Assembly: GCA_027946365.1 (NCBI GenBank)
Contig: JAPEUQ010000004.1
Location: 2,294,001 to 2,358,000, forward strand
Source: Kalmusia sp. IMI 367209
Lineage: Eukaryota > Ascomycota > Dothideomycetes > Pleosporales > Didymosphaeriaceae
Direction of reading: 5' to 3'
Length of the DNA stretch: 64,000 bases
Shown piece after piece: positions 32,830 to 44,261 of the stretch; positions within the stretch are counted from its first letter, which is position 1; every line of letters starts with the position of its first letter. Both the position numbers and the translations under genes were made by a program. The notes under the pieces were generated by a model. That model had not been told where the DNA came from. It searched no databases and was given only the letters and a program-made list of their open reading frames with translations.

Positions 32830-34767
32830 ATGCCACTCAGTTCTACGCACCTTGTTCCATACGTTGACCGACCCCTGGTCACATCGAGGTTCCCTCGCTA
32901 CCATTCATACCAGCACGACTCCGACCCTGAATCGTATCACCATCATCGATATGCATCAAACGTTCCTCGCCCTCTGCCTGCTATAGCGGTCAAGCTACAG
33001 GATCCTCGACTCAAGTGCGATAGGAACCTAGGGTGGAATATCGAGTGGGCTGTTGCTTTCCTCATCGACCATTTGGACCCCAGGAATTCCCCTGACGCCG
33101 CGACTGTTTTGAAAAACGTCCGCGTACGAGCGACGATACTTGAGAGCGAAGGTCATTCGTTAGAGATTCCCTACCGGATTTTTAACAAGCTGAACGAGAC
33201 ATTATTCGCAGGCCACTTGAAAAACGCAGTCTACCTGGATATCAGGGACCTGAAATTCGATGTGTCTGGAGCTACGCATTCTCAAGGTTGGGGTCTCGAC
33301 CCCAAAATAAAGAGAGTCTCAATCAATCTCAACAAGGCCCTTCTCCAGCATGCCAGAGCCCGGGACCTCGTTGCTGCCTTACTTCACCATATGATACACG
33401 CATACTTTCTCGTCGCTTGCGGTCCGCAAGTTGAGAAGGAGGTGGGCTACGGACGACTGGATCACGGCCCGCACTTCGGAAAGATCATGATGGCTATCAA
33501 GCATCTGTCGGGTACCAACGGAAGGCCTCTCACCTCGCTCGATTTCGGACATACCCTCGGCCACTCGCGTCTCTTCTACGACGAATATTCTTATCAGAGG
33601 CGCAAACCGCACCATCGTCGACGCGGCAATGAGAAGTGGTATTGCAGCCACTGCTACTCCGATGTCGACGCTCTCTCTGATGGCGAGGTCAACGAATGGT
33701 ACGGCGGTGTATGCAAGCCGCTCCTGGACCTACCCGACAGTTTGCGCGGATCTTCCGTCCAGATATTCAACGATCGCAGGATGTGTCTGGAAGAAGTTCC
33801 TCGTGCAGAAGCCACCCCCTCCACCAAATCTAACGAGTTCATCTTCCGCGACAAACCCGTCCTCGTGCCTGCGTGCTATGTCGATAATTTCTTCAGCATC
33901 CGACGCGCTTTTGAGAAAGCCGGGTCGCGCTACATGGAGATTCACGAGGAGGTTGGCAAGGACACCTTCGAGCGGTTCCTAGAGCTGCTACACACTGGCT
34001 CATACAGCCCCGATCCGAAGCACATCCACGCGCTAGGCTGCAAAGGCCCACCTCTAATCAAAAGCTTTACGGCGTCAGAGCCATATCTCCTCACCGACAT
34101 CCGGATCTACGCGATGGGCGTCAAAATGGGCTTCGACGAGCTCAAAGGCATGGCGCTGGACCGCATGTACAGGCACAGCATCACGCACGAGGACCCAGTT
34201 GGGCTGCTCAACGAATTGTACGCTGGCGGAGAACCGGATAACGATCTCAAGACGTGGACGCGCAAGTTTCTGGCTAGGACGCCGACCGCAGGGGATACCG
34301 ACTTGTTCGCTACCGCAGCTTCGCCCATTGAACCGTCGAATTTGGCGAAACTTGAGAGTGAGCTGCTAGGGTGGAAACCCCGCTTCTACGACCTCCTACA
34401 GCAGAGCAGCGCGCTCAAGTACGAGGTCGGCAAGGCGAAGCGCGATTTGGTAGCGAGTGGGTTGTACGCGGCCCCAGGGGCGTATGGCGCGGTGGGGGCG
34501 CCGTTGTCGCTCCAGAGGACGCGGAGTATGAGTCCGCCTATGGGTCTGGGAATCGGGGTACCGCTGCCAGGAGTCGGTATGGGCGTTGGAATGGGGGTGC
34601 CGATGAGGCCAGGCTATGGTTTGCCGTGGGTGTCGCCGTCGGAGGAGATGGAGAGGAGGGCCACGGCGGCAGCAGCGGCGGCGGCGAGTGTGGCGGGAGA
34701 TCCGTATCTAGCGAGGGGTTTAGGGTATGGTGATGAGTATGATGATATGCCTTGGGGGATGCTTTGA
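32830..34767 (+). CDS. SprT-like domain protein fused to a BTB-like domain
   Basis: A 645-residue single-exon protein. Residues of about 110-280 form a SprT-like (Wss1/Spartan-type metalloprotease) fold: LNETLFAGHLKNAVYLDIRD, GWGLDPKIKRVSINLNKALL, the helix ALLHHMIHAYFL, then DHGPHFGKIM and a terminal CSHC pair. In active SprT proteins the helix reads HExxH; here residues 186-190 are HHMIH, so the catalytic Glu is replaced by His. From about residue 330 the pattern IFRDKPVLVPACYVDNFFSI to TFERFLELLHTGSYSPD resembles a BTB/POZ domain. The tail is Gly/Met/Pro-rich and then Ala-rich. A DNA-protein crosslink repair role would be inferred from the fold only and is doubtful given the missing Glu. 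Confidence 0.8.
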   Translation: MPLSSTHLVPYVDRPLVTSRFPRYHSYQHDSDPESYHHHRYASNVPRPLPAIAVKLQDPRLKCDRNLGWNIEWAVAFLIDHLDPRNSPDAATVLKNVRVRATILESEGHSLEIPYRIFNKLNETLFAGHLKNAVYLDIRDLKFDVSGATHSQGWGLDPKIKRVSINLNKALLQHARARDLVAALLHHMIHAYFLVACGPQVEKEVGYGRLDHGPHFGKIMMAIKHLSGTNGRPLTSLDFGHTLGHSRLFYDEYSYQRRKPHHRRRGNEKWYCSHCYSDVDALSDGEVNEWYGGVCKPLLDLPDSLRGSSVQIFNDRRMCLEEVPRAEATPSTKSNEFIFRDKPVLVPACYVDNFFSIRRAFEKAGSRYMEIHEEVGKDTFERFLELLHTGSYSPDPKHIHALGCKGPPLIKSFTASEPYLLTDIRIYAMGVKMGFDELKGMALDRMYRHSITHEDPVGLLNELYAGGEPDNDLKTWTRKFLARTPTAGDTDLFATAASPIEPSNLAKLESELLGWKPRFYDLLQQSSALKYEVGKAKRDLVASGLYAAPGAYGAVGAPLSLQRTRSMSPPMGLGIGVPLPGVGMGVGMGVPMRPGYGLPWVSPSEEMERRATAAAAAAASVAGDPYLARGLGYGDEYDDMPWGML

Positions 34768-35599
34768 GGGCGGATGGGTTATGTCATTTGGAGATATTTC
34801 TTGGGCTGTTGGCGAACGTATGCGTAGTGGATCTTGCATCAAGTCTCTTAAGTATGGCGACGTTGTTTCTTTATGGGTGTCATCGCCTATGATAAAAATC
34901 CAAACAGGAATGTGTATGATTTAGTTCCGCAGCTAGTGTGCGTCGATCATCTGCTTTTTCCATCTGTTAGGATTCTTTGATAATGATGTTTGGCCCTCGA
35001 GGTTACAATCTGCCGGGGCGTGCTAATCAGAAAGTCTCAACGTCGTGGGAGAGTAAGTGGTGAGGAACACCATGATAAGGCAAAGGGTCGCTTTTTGACG
35101 GCCAGCAGCGTTATCTACATTGTTGTGCCACGGTTCGTGGGCCAGCGATTCTGACAAGACGTCGTCGGTCAATGATCAGTATTCTGCGTACGTACGAATT
35201 CAAATTCAAGCGAAATTTGGTATGACTCGCATCGCATGTTCACGGAACAACAGTCAACTATTATAGTTGCTGTCTGGCGCAGAGGGAGTTCTTTTGATGA
35301 CAAATCTGGTCGGTGGAACGGCCTTTCTGGATCCGAGCCATCCAGAAGTTATCCGATGGATGATATTTGGGAGCATCGAAAGATGCAAGGCGATGCTGAA
35401 CCATTCGGACTGCGAACACTTGTATATAATTAGTTAGTGTCGATCACAGATGAAGGAGTACTAGACTAGCTTGGCACGTGCACATCTCCGCACTTTGAGG
35501 CTGGAACCCCTTCTCTAACTTAACAAGCTGCCAACATCGGCCGCATCTTCATTCCAACAAAATCATGTCCTTCCTGTTGTATCCTGGCGCCAGAAGAAC
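34768..35599. other. Intergenic region
   Basis: About 830 bp without a recognisable gene; presumably the promoter of the Zn2Cys6 factor. Confidence 0.5.
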
Positions 35600-37412
35600 A
35601 TGGCACCACCATCTATCGATGTGATACCGCTACCTGTGAGGCTGAGTAGCGCCAAGGCTATTGTCAGTAGCCAGCCGCATCGTCCAGCAAAACTCCGCAC
35701 CAAAACGGGGTGTCTTACCTGTAAGCGCGCGGCTGTCCCACCTCGAGGGTTCGCTTGACAAGAGATCCACCAGGTAGAAGTCGAAGGAAGAAATGCGATG
35801 AGGAGACGCCGATTTGCGGGAGATGCTCTCAATCACATCGCGAGTGCCTCTGGCCTACATCGGCCGATCTCCTAGATCGCCGCTACGCCAGTCATCAAAG
35901 GTCGCGATATGCCACCGCACCCAAAACTGGACAGCAGGGGGGTTTCGCAGATGATTCTCTTAACTCGTCATTTATCCTGCGCCTTTCAGAATCAGTCTCG
36001 CATGGAGCACTGTCTCACGATCTCGAAGGGGTTATCTGCCGGCATTTTGTGGACCAATATTATGGACTGTTGCTTCTACCAAACTGCCATCCAGGTCAGT
36101 TGCGTTCGCTGTATGTATTCGGCTATCGTACTGACAACAGGGTGCAGAGTTTTCCAATGGTTGGATTCAAGAAATCAAGAAGTTGATGACACAGTCTAAA
36201 AGTCTCCGCTATTCAGTGCTTGCAAATGCTGCCTCGAATCTTCACTTTATCGAGTCATCAGGAAAGTTTCAAGAACTTGCATTGACCTACTATTCTAAGG
36301 CATTGAGGGGATTATCGGATCTGCTTACCCGGGCTGATCAGTTGGAGAATCATAACAGCATTTTGATGTCAATGATGTTACTGTACCTTCACGGAGTAAG
36401 TGCATGCATCTACTAGTAGTCATTGTTCGCTGACCATTACTAGTGCATGGGTAGAGGGACCTACTTTGACATTCCTCGACATCTGAACGCAGCGACGCAA
36501 GTGCTCGCGTTACGGCTCTTCAAACAGACCCCAACTATTGGCAGCCCATTTGATAGGTTGGCTGTCGAAAGCGTTCTATATCAGATCTTCCTCGTTACAA
36601 CGGGCTTATGGTCAGATGAAGAAGTGAACCATAGATTAGACTATGACTTTGATCTGGACTTTTGGCTCCGAGCTGAACGCTTGCTCGACCAATCGAGAGT
36701 CTTTCCTGGCCAATCTGACAGTTTGAATAGTCCTGTCCTTGGGGTACCAGCGCCCCTATTCAGGCTTGCTCTCACACTGAAACAGATGTATCAGGGTGCG
36801 GTGTCATATGACCAGGCAAACGTAGGTGCACTACGTAATGAAATTGAAGTATGGGAAGGATTTGTGCTTTGCGACAAGGAGACGGATCTATTATCCGACA
36901 CTGAAGAACGAAACCATAAGCACGCATATTACAGGAGTGCGAGCTACCTATTCATCCTTATCATATCACTGTTATTTGAACAGCTTCCGAGGCAAACCTC
37001 CAGCTCCGACGAGGTTACTGAGCTCTCACCAAAGACCCGCGCACAACCCCCCAGCATGGTAGACCCTGACAGCTGGCAGATACGCAAAGCCGTCCAAATT
37101 CTGAAAAGCTATCAAACTGACCACGAGTGGGCATCGTGCTTCATCGGAAACTGGCCTGTGTATACCATTGGATTTTTCATGAGGCGCCCCGAACACGTGC
37201 AGCTCACGCGTAGTGAGCTGCAACGAAGATGGACTCTGACCAAGTTCAATCAGGTTGCACGATTCTGCAACGATTTGGAGAAGACGTGGGCGAAGCGCGA
37301 ATTAATATTTCCGACCGAAATTGAACCCTTAGGAAGGTGTTGGGCTAATTTTCCTCCACCGCCTGGTACACCTGGATTCGATGACGTTCCGCATCGAAAA
37401 CAAGGTGCTTAG
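35600..37412 (+). CDS. Zn2Cys6 fungal transcription factor, four exons
   Basis: Exons 35600-35720, 35774-36094, 36148-36395 and 36444-37412 give 552 residues with phase kept. The first intron (53 bp) splits the zinc cluster; once joined it reads GCLTCRSRRKKCDEE then TPICGRCSQSHREC, with Cys at 38, 41, 48, 55, 58 and 65. This is the complete six-cysteine Zn2Cys6 DNA-binding motif that chelates two zinc ions. The rest matches the middle-homology type of regulator (LLLLPNCHPEFSNGWIQEIK, LLYLHGCMGRGTYFDIPRHL, FDLDFWLRAERLL). The acceptor of intron 2 is set at GGTGCAG rather than CAACAG to keep frame. It faces the GH16 gene tail to tail, so a regulatory link cannot be inferred from position. Confidence 0.9.
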
Positions 37413-38249
37413 GTGCTCTTGTATATAGCTATGCAATGACCCTTCATCAAAATGCTCTTGTTTTCGACTGTGATGAAGAGAACCACCGTCAAAACGCTTT
37501 GATCCGGACGTCCATCTATACCCCCACATTCAGAATTGCACGGACCAGGTTGTAACCGCCAACATATCCTCAGCTTTGGCTCAATTTGATTATTGGATCG
37601 TGTAAACACGGGCTTTAAGCGCCACAAAAGATTTCGGACACGACTAATATGATCTTATGTCAGCCACTCTAGGGGGAAAAGCTACGATTCCAGTGACACA
37701 ACTTTGAGTATTGCCTATTTGGTCGATACTGTACGAGGTTTTCCACCATGGACCGACTTCCCTATGCACTGACCTACCAAGAGTCTTGGCCGCATCGGAC
37801 GCAGCGGGGCGGATGCTGGTCGGGTCAAGATGCAGGAGCCAGGAGCCACTGCTACTCTACCACAGCTTTGTTGTCACTAACATCAGAATTTATCACAAAT
37901 CACGGATGTCCTGAAGTCATAGCTTGTACAATATTTATTCATCATTCAATTCCTGTTTCTGTCTATATGCCTTTGTGCGCCCGGAATGCAAGGAAATCTG
38001 AATCGAAAATGAACCGGCCTAGCCGGATATTGAAGTGAAGATCAGAAAAAGGTATAAGGTATATACACAACCAAGAAGTCCCTACTCAAGCCCAAACATT
38101 ACACACAAGAGTGTCTGTCCAGTTCCATGTACCTGTCCCAAGTCTATACAGCTCAATGCAACCACCAAACCATCCTCATTAAACATTCACGCCAAGAATT
38201 GAAGCACCAAACCACCCCGCGCGATATTACCTGTCAGGCGATTGGGTAT
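37413..38249. other. Convergent intergenic region
   Basis: About 840 bp of AT-rich DNA between the 3' ends of the transcription factor and the GH16 gene. No gene was recognised. Confidence 0.5.
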
Positions 38250-39935
38250 CTACAAAACGAAGACCATGAGACCAGCAGCAACGGCGAGCACGTAGCTCAC
38301 GGCGTTAGTGGAAGCCGCACCAGGGAACTCCTGGATAGGCGGGCTGGTGCCGTTGGGCGGGCTGGGGATGGCGCCCGTGGGGTTGGTCGGGTAGGGCACG
38401 CTGGGCGGCGGGCTAGTCTCGACAATAATGCCACCGGTCGGGTAAGGAGGGAGTGTGGCCGTCACAAGAGTTGTGCAGTTGTCCTTAGGAGTCTCCACAA
38501 CCGGAGGTGCAGGGGGGACCTCAGTCGTGGTGCAAGGTGTCTCAGTCGGCGGCGCTGATGTCGAGGTCTCTGGTGCAGGGGTTGTCTCGGCCGGAGGAGG
38601 AGTAGATTCGGGTGGGATGTCGGAAGACTCACTGCATGGAGTAGACTCGGCGGGAGGAGGTGTAGACTCGGCGGGAGGAGGTGTAGACTCGGCGGGAGGA
38701 GGTGTAGACTCAACGGGAGTAGACTCAACGGGGGTGGACTCGGCGGGAGGTGTAGACTCAACGGGTGTAGACTCAACGGGAGTAGACTCAACGGGAGTAG
38801 ACTCAACGGGAGTAGACTCAACGGGGGTGGACTCGGCGGGAGGAGGCGTTGACTCAACGGTAGTAGACTCGACGGGGGTAGAGTCAGTGCATGAAGTAGA
38901 TACCGGTGGTGGTGAGTCTGAAGTTTCTGCCGGTGGTGGTGTAGTCTCAGGAGGGGGAGTCTCAGACTCCGGCGGGGGACCAGTGACAGTGACTGTCACA
39001 ACGTCACAGTCGCAGGGAGTCTCTTCCGGGGGTGGGGTGCTGACAACCTCGTCAGAGCAAGGAGTCGAGGTGGCGGCAGAGTCGTCCGCCTTGTCAGTTG
39101 CCGAGGGCGAGGGCTCGGATGAACCACCGCTCGAAACACCCTCACCGTCGATGACCTTGATGGATTCCCACGAGCCAGACTTGTCGGTCCACTCATACTC
39201 CTTTCCAGGAGAGTAGTTGATGATCTTGACCTTCTCGACAACCTGGTTGAAGGGAGCCTTGGAGTAATCGACCTTGCCGCCAGCCCAGTCCTGGGTACCC
39301 TGGTCCTCGGAATCACCGCCAGCCCAGATACCAATGCGGACGTTGCAGGGCGTCTGGGGGAAGTTTTTGCCGCCGTTGGCTTCCTCGTACTTGAGTGTGC
39401 GTACTGGGGCGTCGTCGATGATCCAGGTGAGGGCATCGGCGGTCCAGTTAAGTGCATATCTGTGGACTTCCTCGATGTTGGGCACGTCGGCCTTGAGCAT
39501 ACGGTCGTATACAGTAGTGTTGCCCTTTCCGAAGTAGTTCATCTGGGCCTTGTTGGTCTCGCTGCCAATAAACTCCCAGTCAACCTCATCAAGGTCATCA
39601 GACTCCAAGACAATGGATGACACGATACCTGAGCCACTGGCAGCCTTCATTGTAACCTCAACATAGCCGAAGTGAAGGTAGCCATCGCTCTGGATCGTGG
39701 GCGCGTCACCCTTCTGCTTGACGCTGAAGACGGCACCAGCATCAGTGAACTCGGTGCCCTTTGCAGTCTGCTGCCAGCCCTTGAGCGCGCTCTCGCCGTC
39801 CTTGAAGTTGCTTTCGAAGTTCTCCGCAATGGCCGGGTTGTTCTCGCAATCCTTCTCCATAGGATTGCAAAGCGTCCATGTCTGGGCGTTGGCAAACGCC
39901 GCGAGGGCGCTCGCCGTGATAATGTAAGAACGCAT
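38250..39935 (-). CDS. crf1: GPI-anchored GH16 Crh-type cell-wall transglycosylase
   Basis: A 561-residue single-exon protein. MRSYIITASALAAFANA is a signal peptide. The GH16 domain has QTWTLCNPMEKDC at its start, SDGYLHFGYVEVTMKAASGS, and the catalytic motif DEVDWE (residues 116-121; Glu117 nucleophile and Glu121 acid/base by family analogy). It continues through INYSPGKEYEWTDKSGSWES. In the Crh family this enzyme transfers chitin chains onto beta-glucan in the cell wall. After about residue 275 comes a Ser/Thr/Pro-rich region with repeated TPVES and TPPPAES units. The last 20 residues (NAVSYVLAVAAGLMVFVL) are a hydrophobic GPI-attachment signal. The symbol follows the Aspergillus Crf1 group and is tentative as to paralogue. 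Confidence 0.92.
   Translation of the reverse strand: MRSYIITASALAAFANAQTWTLCNPMEKDCENNPAIAENFESNFKDGESALKGWQQTAKGTEFTDAGAVFSVKQKGDAPTIQSDGYLHFGYVEVTMKAASGSGIVSSIVLESDDLDEVDWEFIGSETNKAQMNYFGKGNTTVYDRMLKADVPNIEEVHRYALNWTADALTWIIDDAPVRTLKYEEANGGKNFPQTPCNVRIGIWAGGDSEDQGTQDWAGGKVDYSKAPFNQVVEKVKIINYSPGKEYEWTDKSGSWESIKVIDGEGVSSGGSSEPSPSATDKADDSAATSTPCSDEVVSTPPPEETPCDCDVVTVTVTGPPPESETPPPETTPPPAETSDSPPPVSTSCTDSTPVESTTVESTPPPAESTPVESTPVESTPVESTPVESTPVESTPPAESTPVESTPVESTPPPAESTPPPAESTPPPAESTPCSESSDIPPESTPPPAETTPAPETSTSAPPTETPCTTTEVPPAPPVVETPKDNCTTLVTATLPPYPTGGIIVETSPPPSVPYPTNPTGAIPSPPNGTSPPIQEFPGAASTNAVSYVLAVAAGLMVFVL
38636..38880. repeat. Coding tandem repeat in the GH16 stalk
   Basis: Imperfect tandem 12-18 bp units such as GGAGTAGACTCAAC and GGAGGTGTAGACTCGGC encode TPVES and TPPPAES repeats on the minus strand. 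The near-identical units are prone to slippage, so copy number should differ between strains. Confidence 0.85.
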
Positions 39936-41908
39936 TATGCGCGCTTGAAAATCTTATCCGTGTGTGGGTGGGTGCGAAGGTATGAGTGAGCAAAGAAATT
40001 GTTGGCTTTGGCCGTGTCGAGTGTAGAAAGTAGTCCTCGCAGAAGATTCTGTTGTAATCAAACGGTGACGCGAGCCTTGCGGAACTAGCGCGACCTGGGT
40101 TGAAGATATTCGAAGGTGAAAGGGTGAATGAATGAATGAACGCTCCTAAACAAGAGCCTTGTCTTAACAACAAGTGAACACAAAGAATGTACCAGTACGA
40201 AGATCGTCCTGCGGAGTAAACGTAACGAAGGGAGTGTCTGGTTTAAGAAAGGGCACACAAAAGACAGAAAGGAAGGTGATGTGAGGACTGTGTCCGCCCG
40301 TCAGCGCAGAAGTAGCAGTCCGAAATCCTGCGAACAGGGCGCCTCTATAAAAAGTGTTTAGTCCGCATGCACGCAATCTCCGTACAAACCCATCGTAAAT
40401 GAGGACAGGCGGTCGATCGCCTGCGGCCACTCAGAGCAGCGCATGGAAGCTCCTGTTTCGAAGGCCAGCCGGACAGGAGTGGCCGCGCGCGGTCTTCACT
40501 CGCTCCATCTGGTGTTTCATGAAACAGATGTGGGGACTAGCTGCATCAGAACTTTGCCCAGCCCAACGCCGGTCCTATCACGCGCGATTATGCCCTGGCG
40601 CTGGCAGCTGTCTCCGGCAGCGGCTACGTTTGGCGAGAGCCGCTGGAAAGCCACACAAGCCCTGCATCTGAGCATTGCGCCGCCTCGTGCCGACATGCGC
40701 GGAGGCTGTGCATGGCAACGACAGCTGAAGATCACGTGCTCTCCCATCTCCGACACTGGTCTGTCGAGATGGCTGACGTGTGGAGAAGTGCCCTCGGGAG
40801 CATAAGATCGCTGCTCATCCTATACTTCTCAGTGTTGCTGCTCTTTGCCGGGATTGCGATGCGACAGGAGACTTCCTTGACCCACCGCACGATTTGTTGA
40901 TCGAGGGGTGTTTTTTTCACAAGTATGCGAAGATCTTAAAGAAGAATGGATATCATGATGCAATGATCAGCGCAGGCCCTGGCGATCCCAATCGTGGATT
41001 CAAACGACTGGATTGAGCGCAGGTCTTTGATAGTGGCCCCCAGCCGCCGACCGTGCTGAGGGTGCTTGCTGGCCCACGCTTCCGGAATACCGCCATTGCT
41101 TCCAAGCGCGCGTTCTTGCAGACTCGGACATGCAACATTTCTACTCTTCCAGCAACACCATCCGAACAAGGGCGATTAGCTTGGAAAATAGAACGCGAAG
41201 AATTTATGAAGCGTGCGTCCCCTCCGACATACCCCGCATCGCATCGAGTTAGGTAATAATTCTGGGGACATTGATCTAGCTTTTTGACATGCAAATATCC
41301 AGCAACAAACGATACAACGCAGTTGCTAACGAGCCAACGCGGAACTAGTTATCATCCACTTCCCGGAGCTATAGCGCTTTGAAGGACCGTATTAAAGGCC
41401 TTCGTAGTCATCATTCGCGCAGCACAGCTTAGCGAAGCTTGGAAGAGCCAAGTTTGCAGAGCGCCAACAACCCCACAAAATGTCCTGTCAAGAGTCCCGA
41501 GATGGTGACACAGACACCCAAGATCGCTATACCACGCGCGGAACTGTTTAGCTCCTCACGCACAATACGATGTGTTCGAGCAAGCATTGACTGTGAATCG
41601 GCCTTGTTCAGGCATCCATTCGGAGATAGGTGAGCTGTGCAAAAAGGCAACCCCGATAGGGAAGTCGGTCATACAGACGAGCTGAAGTCCGATGCTGCGG
41701 ACTTGGCCAAAGTTAAGTCGCTGGTCGTCGGGGCCATCTCACGGCCACCTGGCATACAAATTACTCGGTGGCGTGCATATATTCTGTGTTGAGCTGTGGT
41801 CGAGAAATTGCAACCGGGCATTGCATTGCGGCGCAGTGCTTGAGGAGTAGAGGACTTCGACTTTAGCTTCACAACCGTGCGAAAAGGTGTGCCATGTTCG
41901 AGCAAGAC
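39936..41908. other. GH16 upstream region and gene-poor stretch
   Basis: About 2 kb with the GH16 promoter at its left end. Frames of up to 120 codons overlap on both strands without motifs. A hydrophobic minus-strand frame at 41429-41650 (RGIAILGVCVTISGLLTGHF) could be a further membrane exon, but no joined model was found. Confidence 0.4.
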
Positions 41909-42231
41909 CTAGAACCTGTCAATCATACACATCCAGTATTTCAAAACACATTCTACAAATTTCTTGCGCTTCAGAGCTTTCTTAGTCTCGTCCATCGAGC
42001 CCGCAGCTTGACCTTGTGCAGTACCCGGGCTAGCAATGCCAACCACAACGCAAAGCATAACGACAGGCTGCAGCCTCTACAGTTCAAGTGTATGGAGTTT
42101 CCTCCAGTCATCAACAGCGCAGCAGAGGAATGGCTCAAAACTAGAGGGTGACGTACCTTGGTTATTCTGTCCGACCGCACAGCCTGCGATGGTTCGGCTA
42201 CCTGCGCTAAATCAGCCACTTCGCCCTGCAT
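41909..42231 (-). CDS. Possible 77-residue single-pass membrane protein, two exons
   Basis: A hand-built model: exon 1 42231-42157 ends at a consensus AAG/GTACGT donor, and exon 2 42067-41909 starts after GGCTGCAG with phase 0 preserved. It reads MQGEVADLAQVAEPSQAV ... PVVMLCVVVGIASPGTAQ ... DETKKALKRKKFVECVL and ends WMCMIDRF. There is an acidic N-terminus, one hydrophobic segment and a basic C-terminal helix. No family is recognised. The support is the consensus donor, the matching phase and the protein-like composition, so this remains tentative. Confidence 0.35.
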
Positions 42232-42849
42232 GCAACATGAGAGATCATCGTATGCTGGGTTCGTAAATCAGATCTTTTCAGTTGTTGACTGAGTCTCCAG
42301 TCGGCTCCACTCGTATGAGGGCTCCTTCCGACACCCAGGCCGCTGTAGGCGGGGTAGTATCCTGGGAGGATAACATCTTCGTGATATCAGTCGTTAGAGA
42401 GCAGAACTGACCTACCAAGTCGTAGAAAGGCCTTGCATAATCGCAGCGAGCGGCGAAGCACTCATCCGGCACGACTTGAGACTGCCACAGTCTCGGGTTG
42501 AGGCAGAGAGTCCGCAATACCGCTGCGCCTCATCCCAACGCTCTCGAATTCGATGATGAACTTCCAGTCGAGCAGCATGAGGGGTGCCGCTTTGATGAGT
42601 CTTCGGCTGGGAGGTGAAAGATGTTGAAGCGAAGGACAAGGTGAAGAAGGCAAGTGTACCCGAGCTTGTATTAGTCATTAGCGCGTGTCGCTCGTCTCAA
42701 TCAACGCGCTAAGCCTCGTCACTCATTTGAGCGCATGCCCTACAACACCTCTATCAATTCATCATCAAAAGTCAAAATGTAAATTTGATTGCCACCCATC
42801 AATTCATATGATCTGTCTCAATTATAAGCTTGAAGATAGGGTCAAGCCA

Positions 42850-44261
42850 TCAGATATACTCGTCTAGCTCGTCTCGAAAGCATTCGTTCCTCTCCTGCTG
42901 TAGAGCTTCAGTCTCACTCTTCAGTTCTTCAAACATATATGTAGCGTATTCCTCCTCAATTTTCGCTTTCAGATCACCCGCTGTCACTCTATCCTTCATA
43001 CTCATGTTCAACGTTGACATCATGCACTTGTTGAGCACATTCGAATACTTGGGCGTCGGTCGTTTCCTTCTAGCATCGATCGCGTGTTGATCCGATTTCA
43101 GATTGATCGGTAAAGGCTTTCGTGGTGATTTTGCCGCCAAGAAAGATTCTCGCAACCTTGATCCCCAACGAGCTACAAATTGCGGGTCTTCCTCACGCAT
43201 CTTCTTCTCCGTAATGTCAGGATCTACGACCGGCGGAAAGCCGTGCGCCAATTCATGGATGATGCACCCGATTGCCCATATATCGCCGGCTGGCGTTGCC
43301 TCGCCCCCTTCCCACGTTTGTTCGGGTGGCCACATCACGGTTGTTCCCCACCAACCCGGCAGCTGGGCGTTGGAAGGGTCATAGAAGGCTGAGAGTCCGA
43401 AGTCACCGAGCTTGATCTCGATGTCTGAGTAGTCAAACTTATGACCAAGCGTCATGATGAAGATGTTTTCTAGTTTGATGTCACGATGTACCACTGGCTG
43501 CCAAATATCGGCGTCTGTCGGGCCAGGACTGATTGCGTCAGCATACCTTTGAAAGCGAAACACAGCTTGAAGGAGTTTTACCATCCAATGCCCTCGTGGA
43601 GGAAAGCTAGGGCCGCCGACAGCTGATTGTATATCGACCACATGACTGCTTCGCTAAAAATGCTCTTATTCGTCTTCCATAGGTTTTTACGCAGATCGAA
43701 GAGGTCTCCGGCGGGACAGAGCTCAAAAAAGACACAGTCGCCTCCTAGCAAAGATTGCTTAGGGAGATATGCAATACAAGTGATGATCGAGGCGTGGCAC
43801 GGGAGCGACTTCAGAATTCTGACTTCCGGAGGAAACTCTTTCTGTGGCCTCTTGTAGACCTTCACCGCTATCACGGAGCTAGAAGGTGTATGACGCCATG
43901 CCTCAACAGTGGCTTCGGAGCCGGATCCTAATTTCTGGCATCGCACGTGCTGCTGTGGGAAGGCAGTCGCTGGGTTGATTGGTACGGACAACCCGTTGCC
44001 ACAAGTTTGAACCTGCATGTCAGAGCACTTCCGGTACCAAGAATCAGGTAGTTTGTAGTGGAGATGGAGTTGCAAACCACAAGGCATGCCGGAGTCATCA
44101 AAACAGAACAGTTTCAAGGTTGTGGTTGAAGGTAATCTCGCCAGTTGTTGGCTCTTGGGCAGCGGAGATTTAGCGCTGCTATAAAGCAGAGCTACCCAGT
44201 ATCTTAGGTGAATATTCAAATTTATAGCTACTCTATTCATTGGGGCCTCAAGTAACCTCAA
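42850..44261 (-). CDS. Protein kinase-like protein, two exons
   Basis: Exons 44261-43582 and 43528-42850 give 452 residues across a 53 bp intron. After about 105 residues of unrecognised N-terminus comes a protein kinase domain: glycine-rich loop LGSGSEATV (111-119), the VAVK-type lysine in VIAVKVYK (Lys134), HRDIKLEN (catalytic Asp243), LGDFGLSA and the PPEQTWEGGEATPAGDIWAI (APE-like) region. All core catalytic residues are present, so it is probably active on Ser/Thr. The C-terminal tail has a charged coiled-coil-like helix (EELKSETEALQQERNECFRD). Such kinases are expanded in Pezizomycotina without assigned pathways. An internal Met at 44240 is a possible alternative start. Confidence 0.85.

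Noticed and set aside
38455..39216. 253-codon plus-strand Gly/Val/Ser repeat frame
   Set aside because: Antisense reading of the GH16 stalk repeat.
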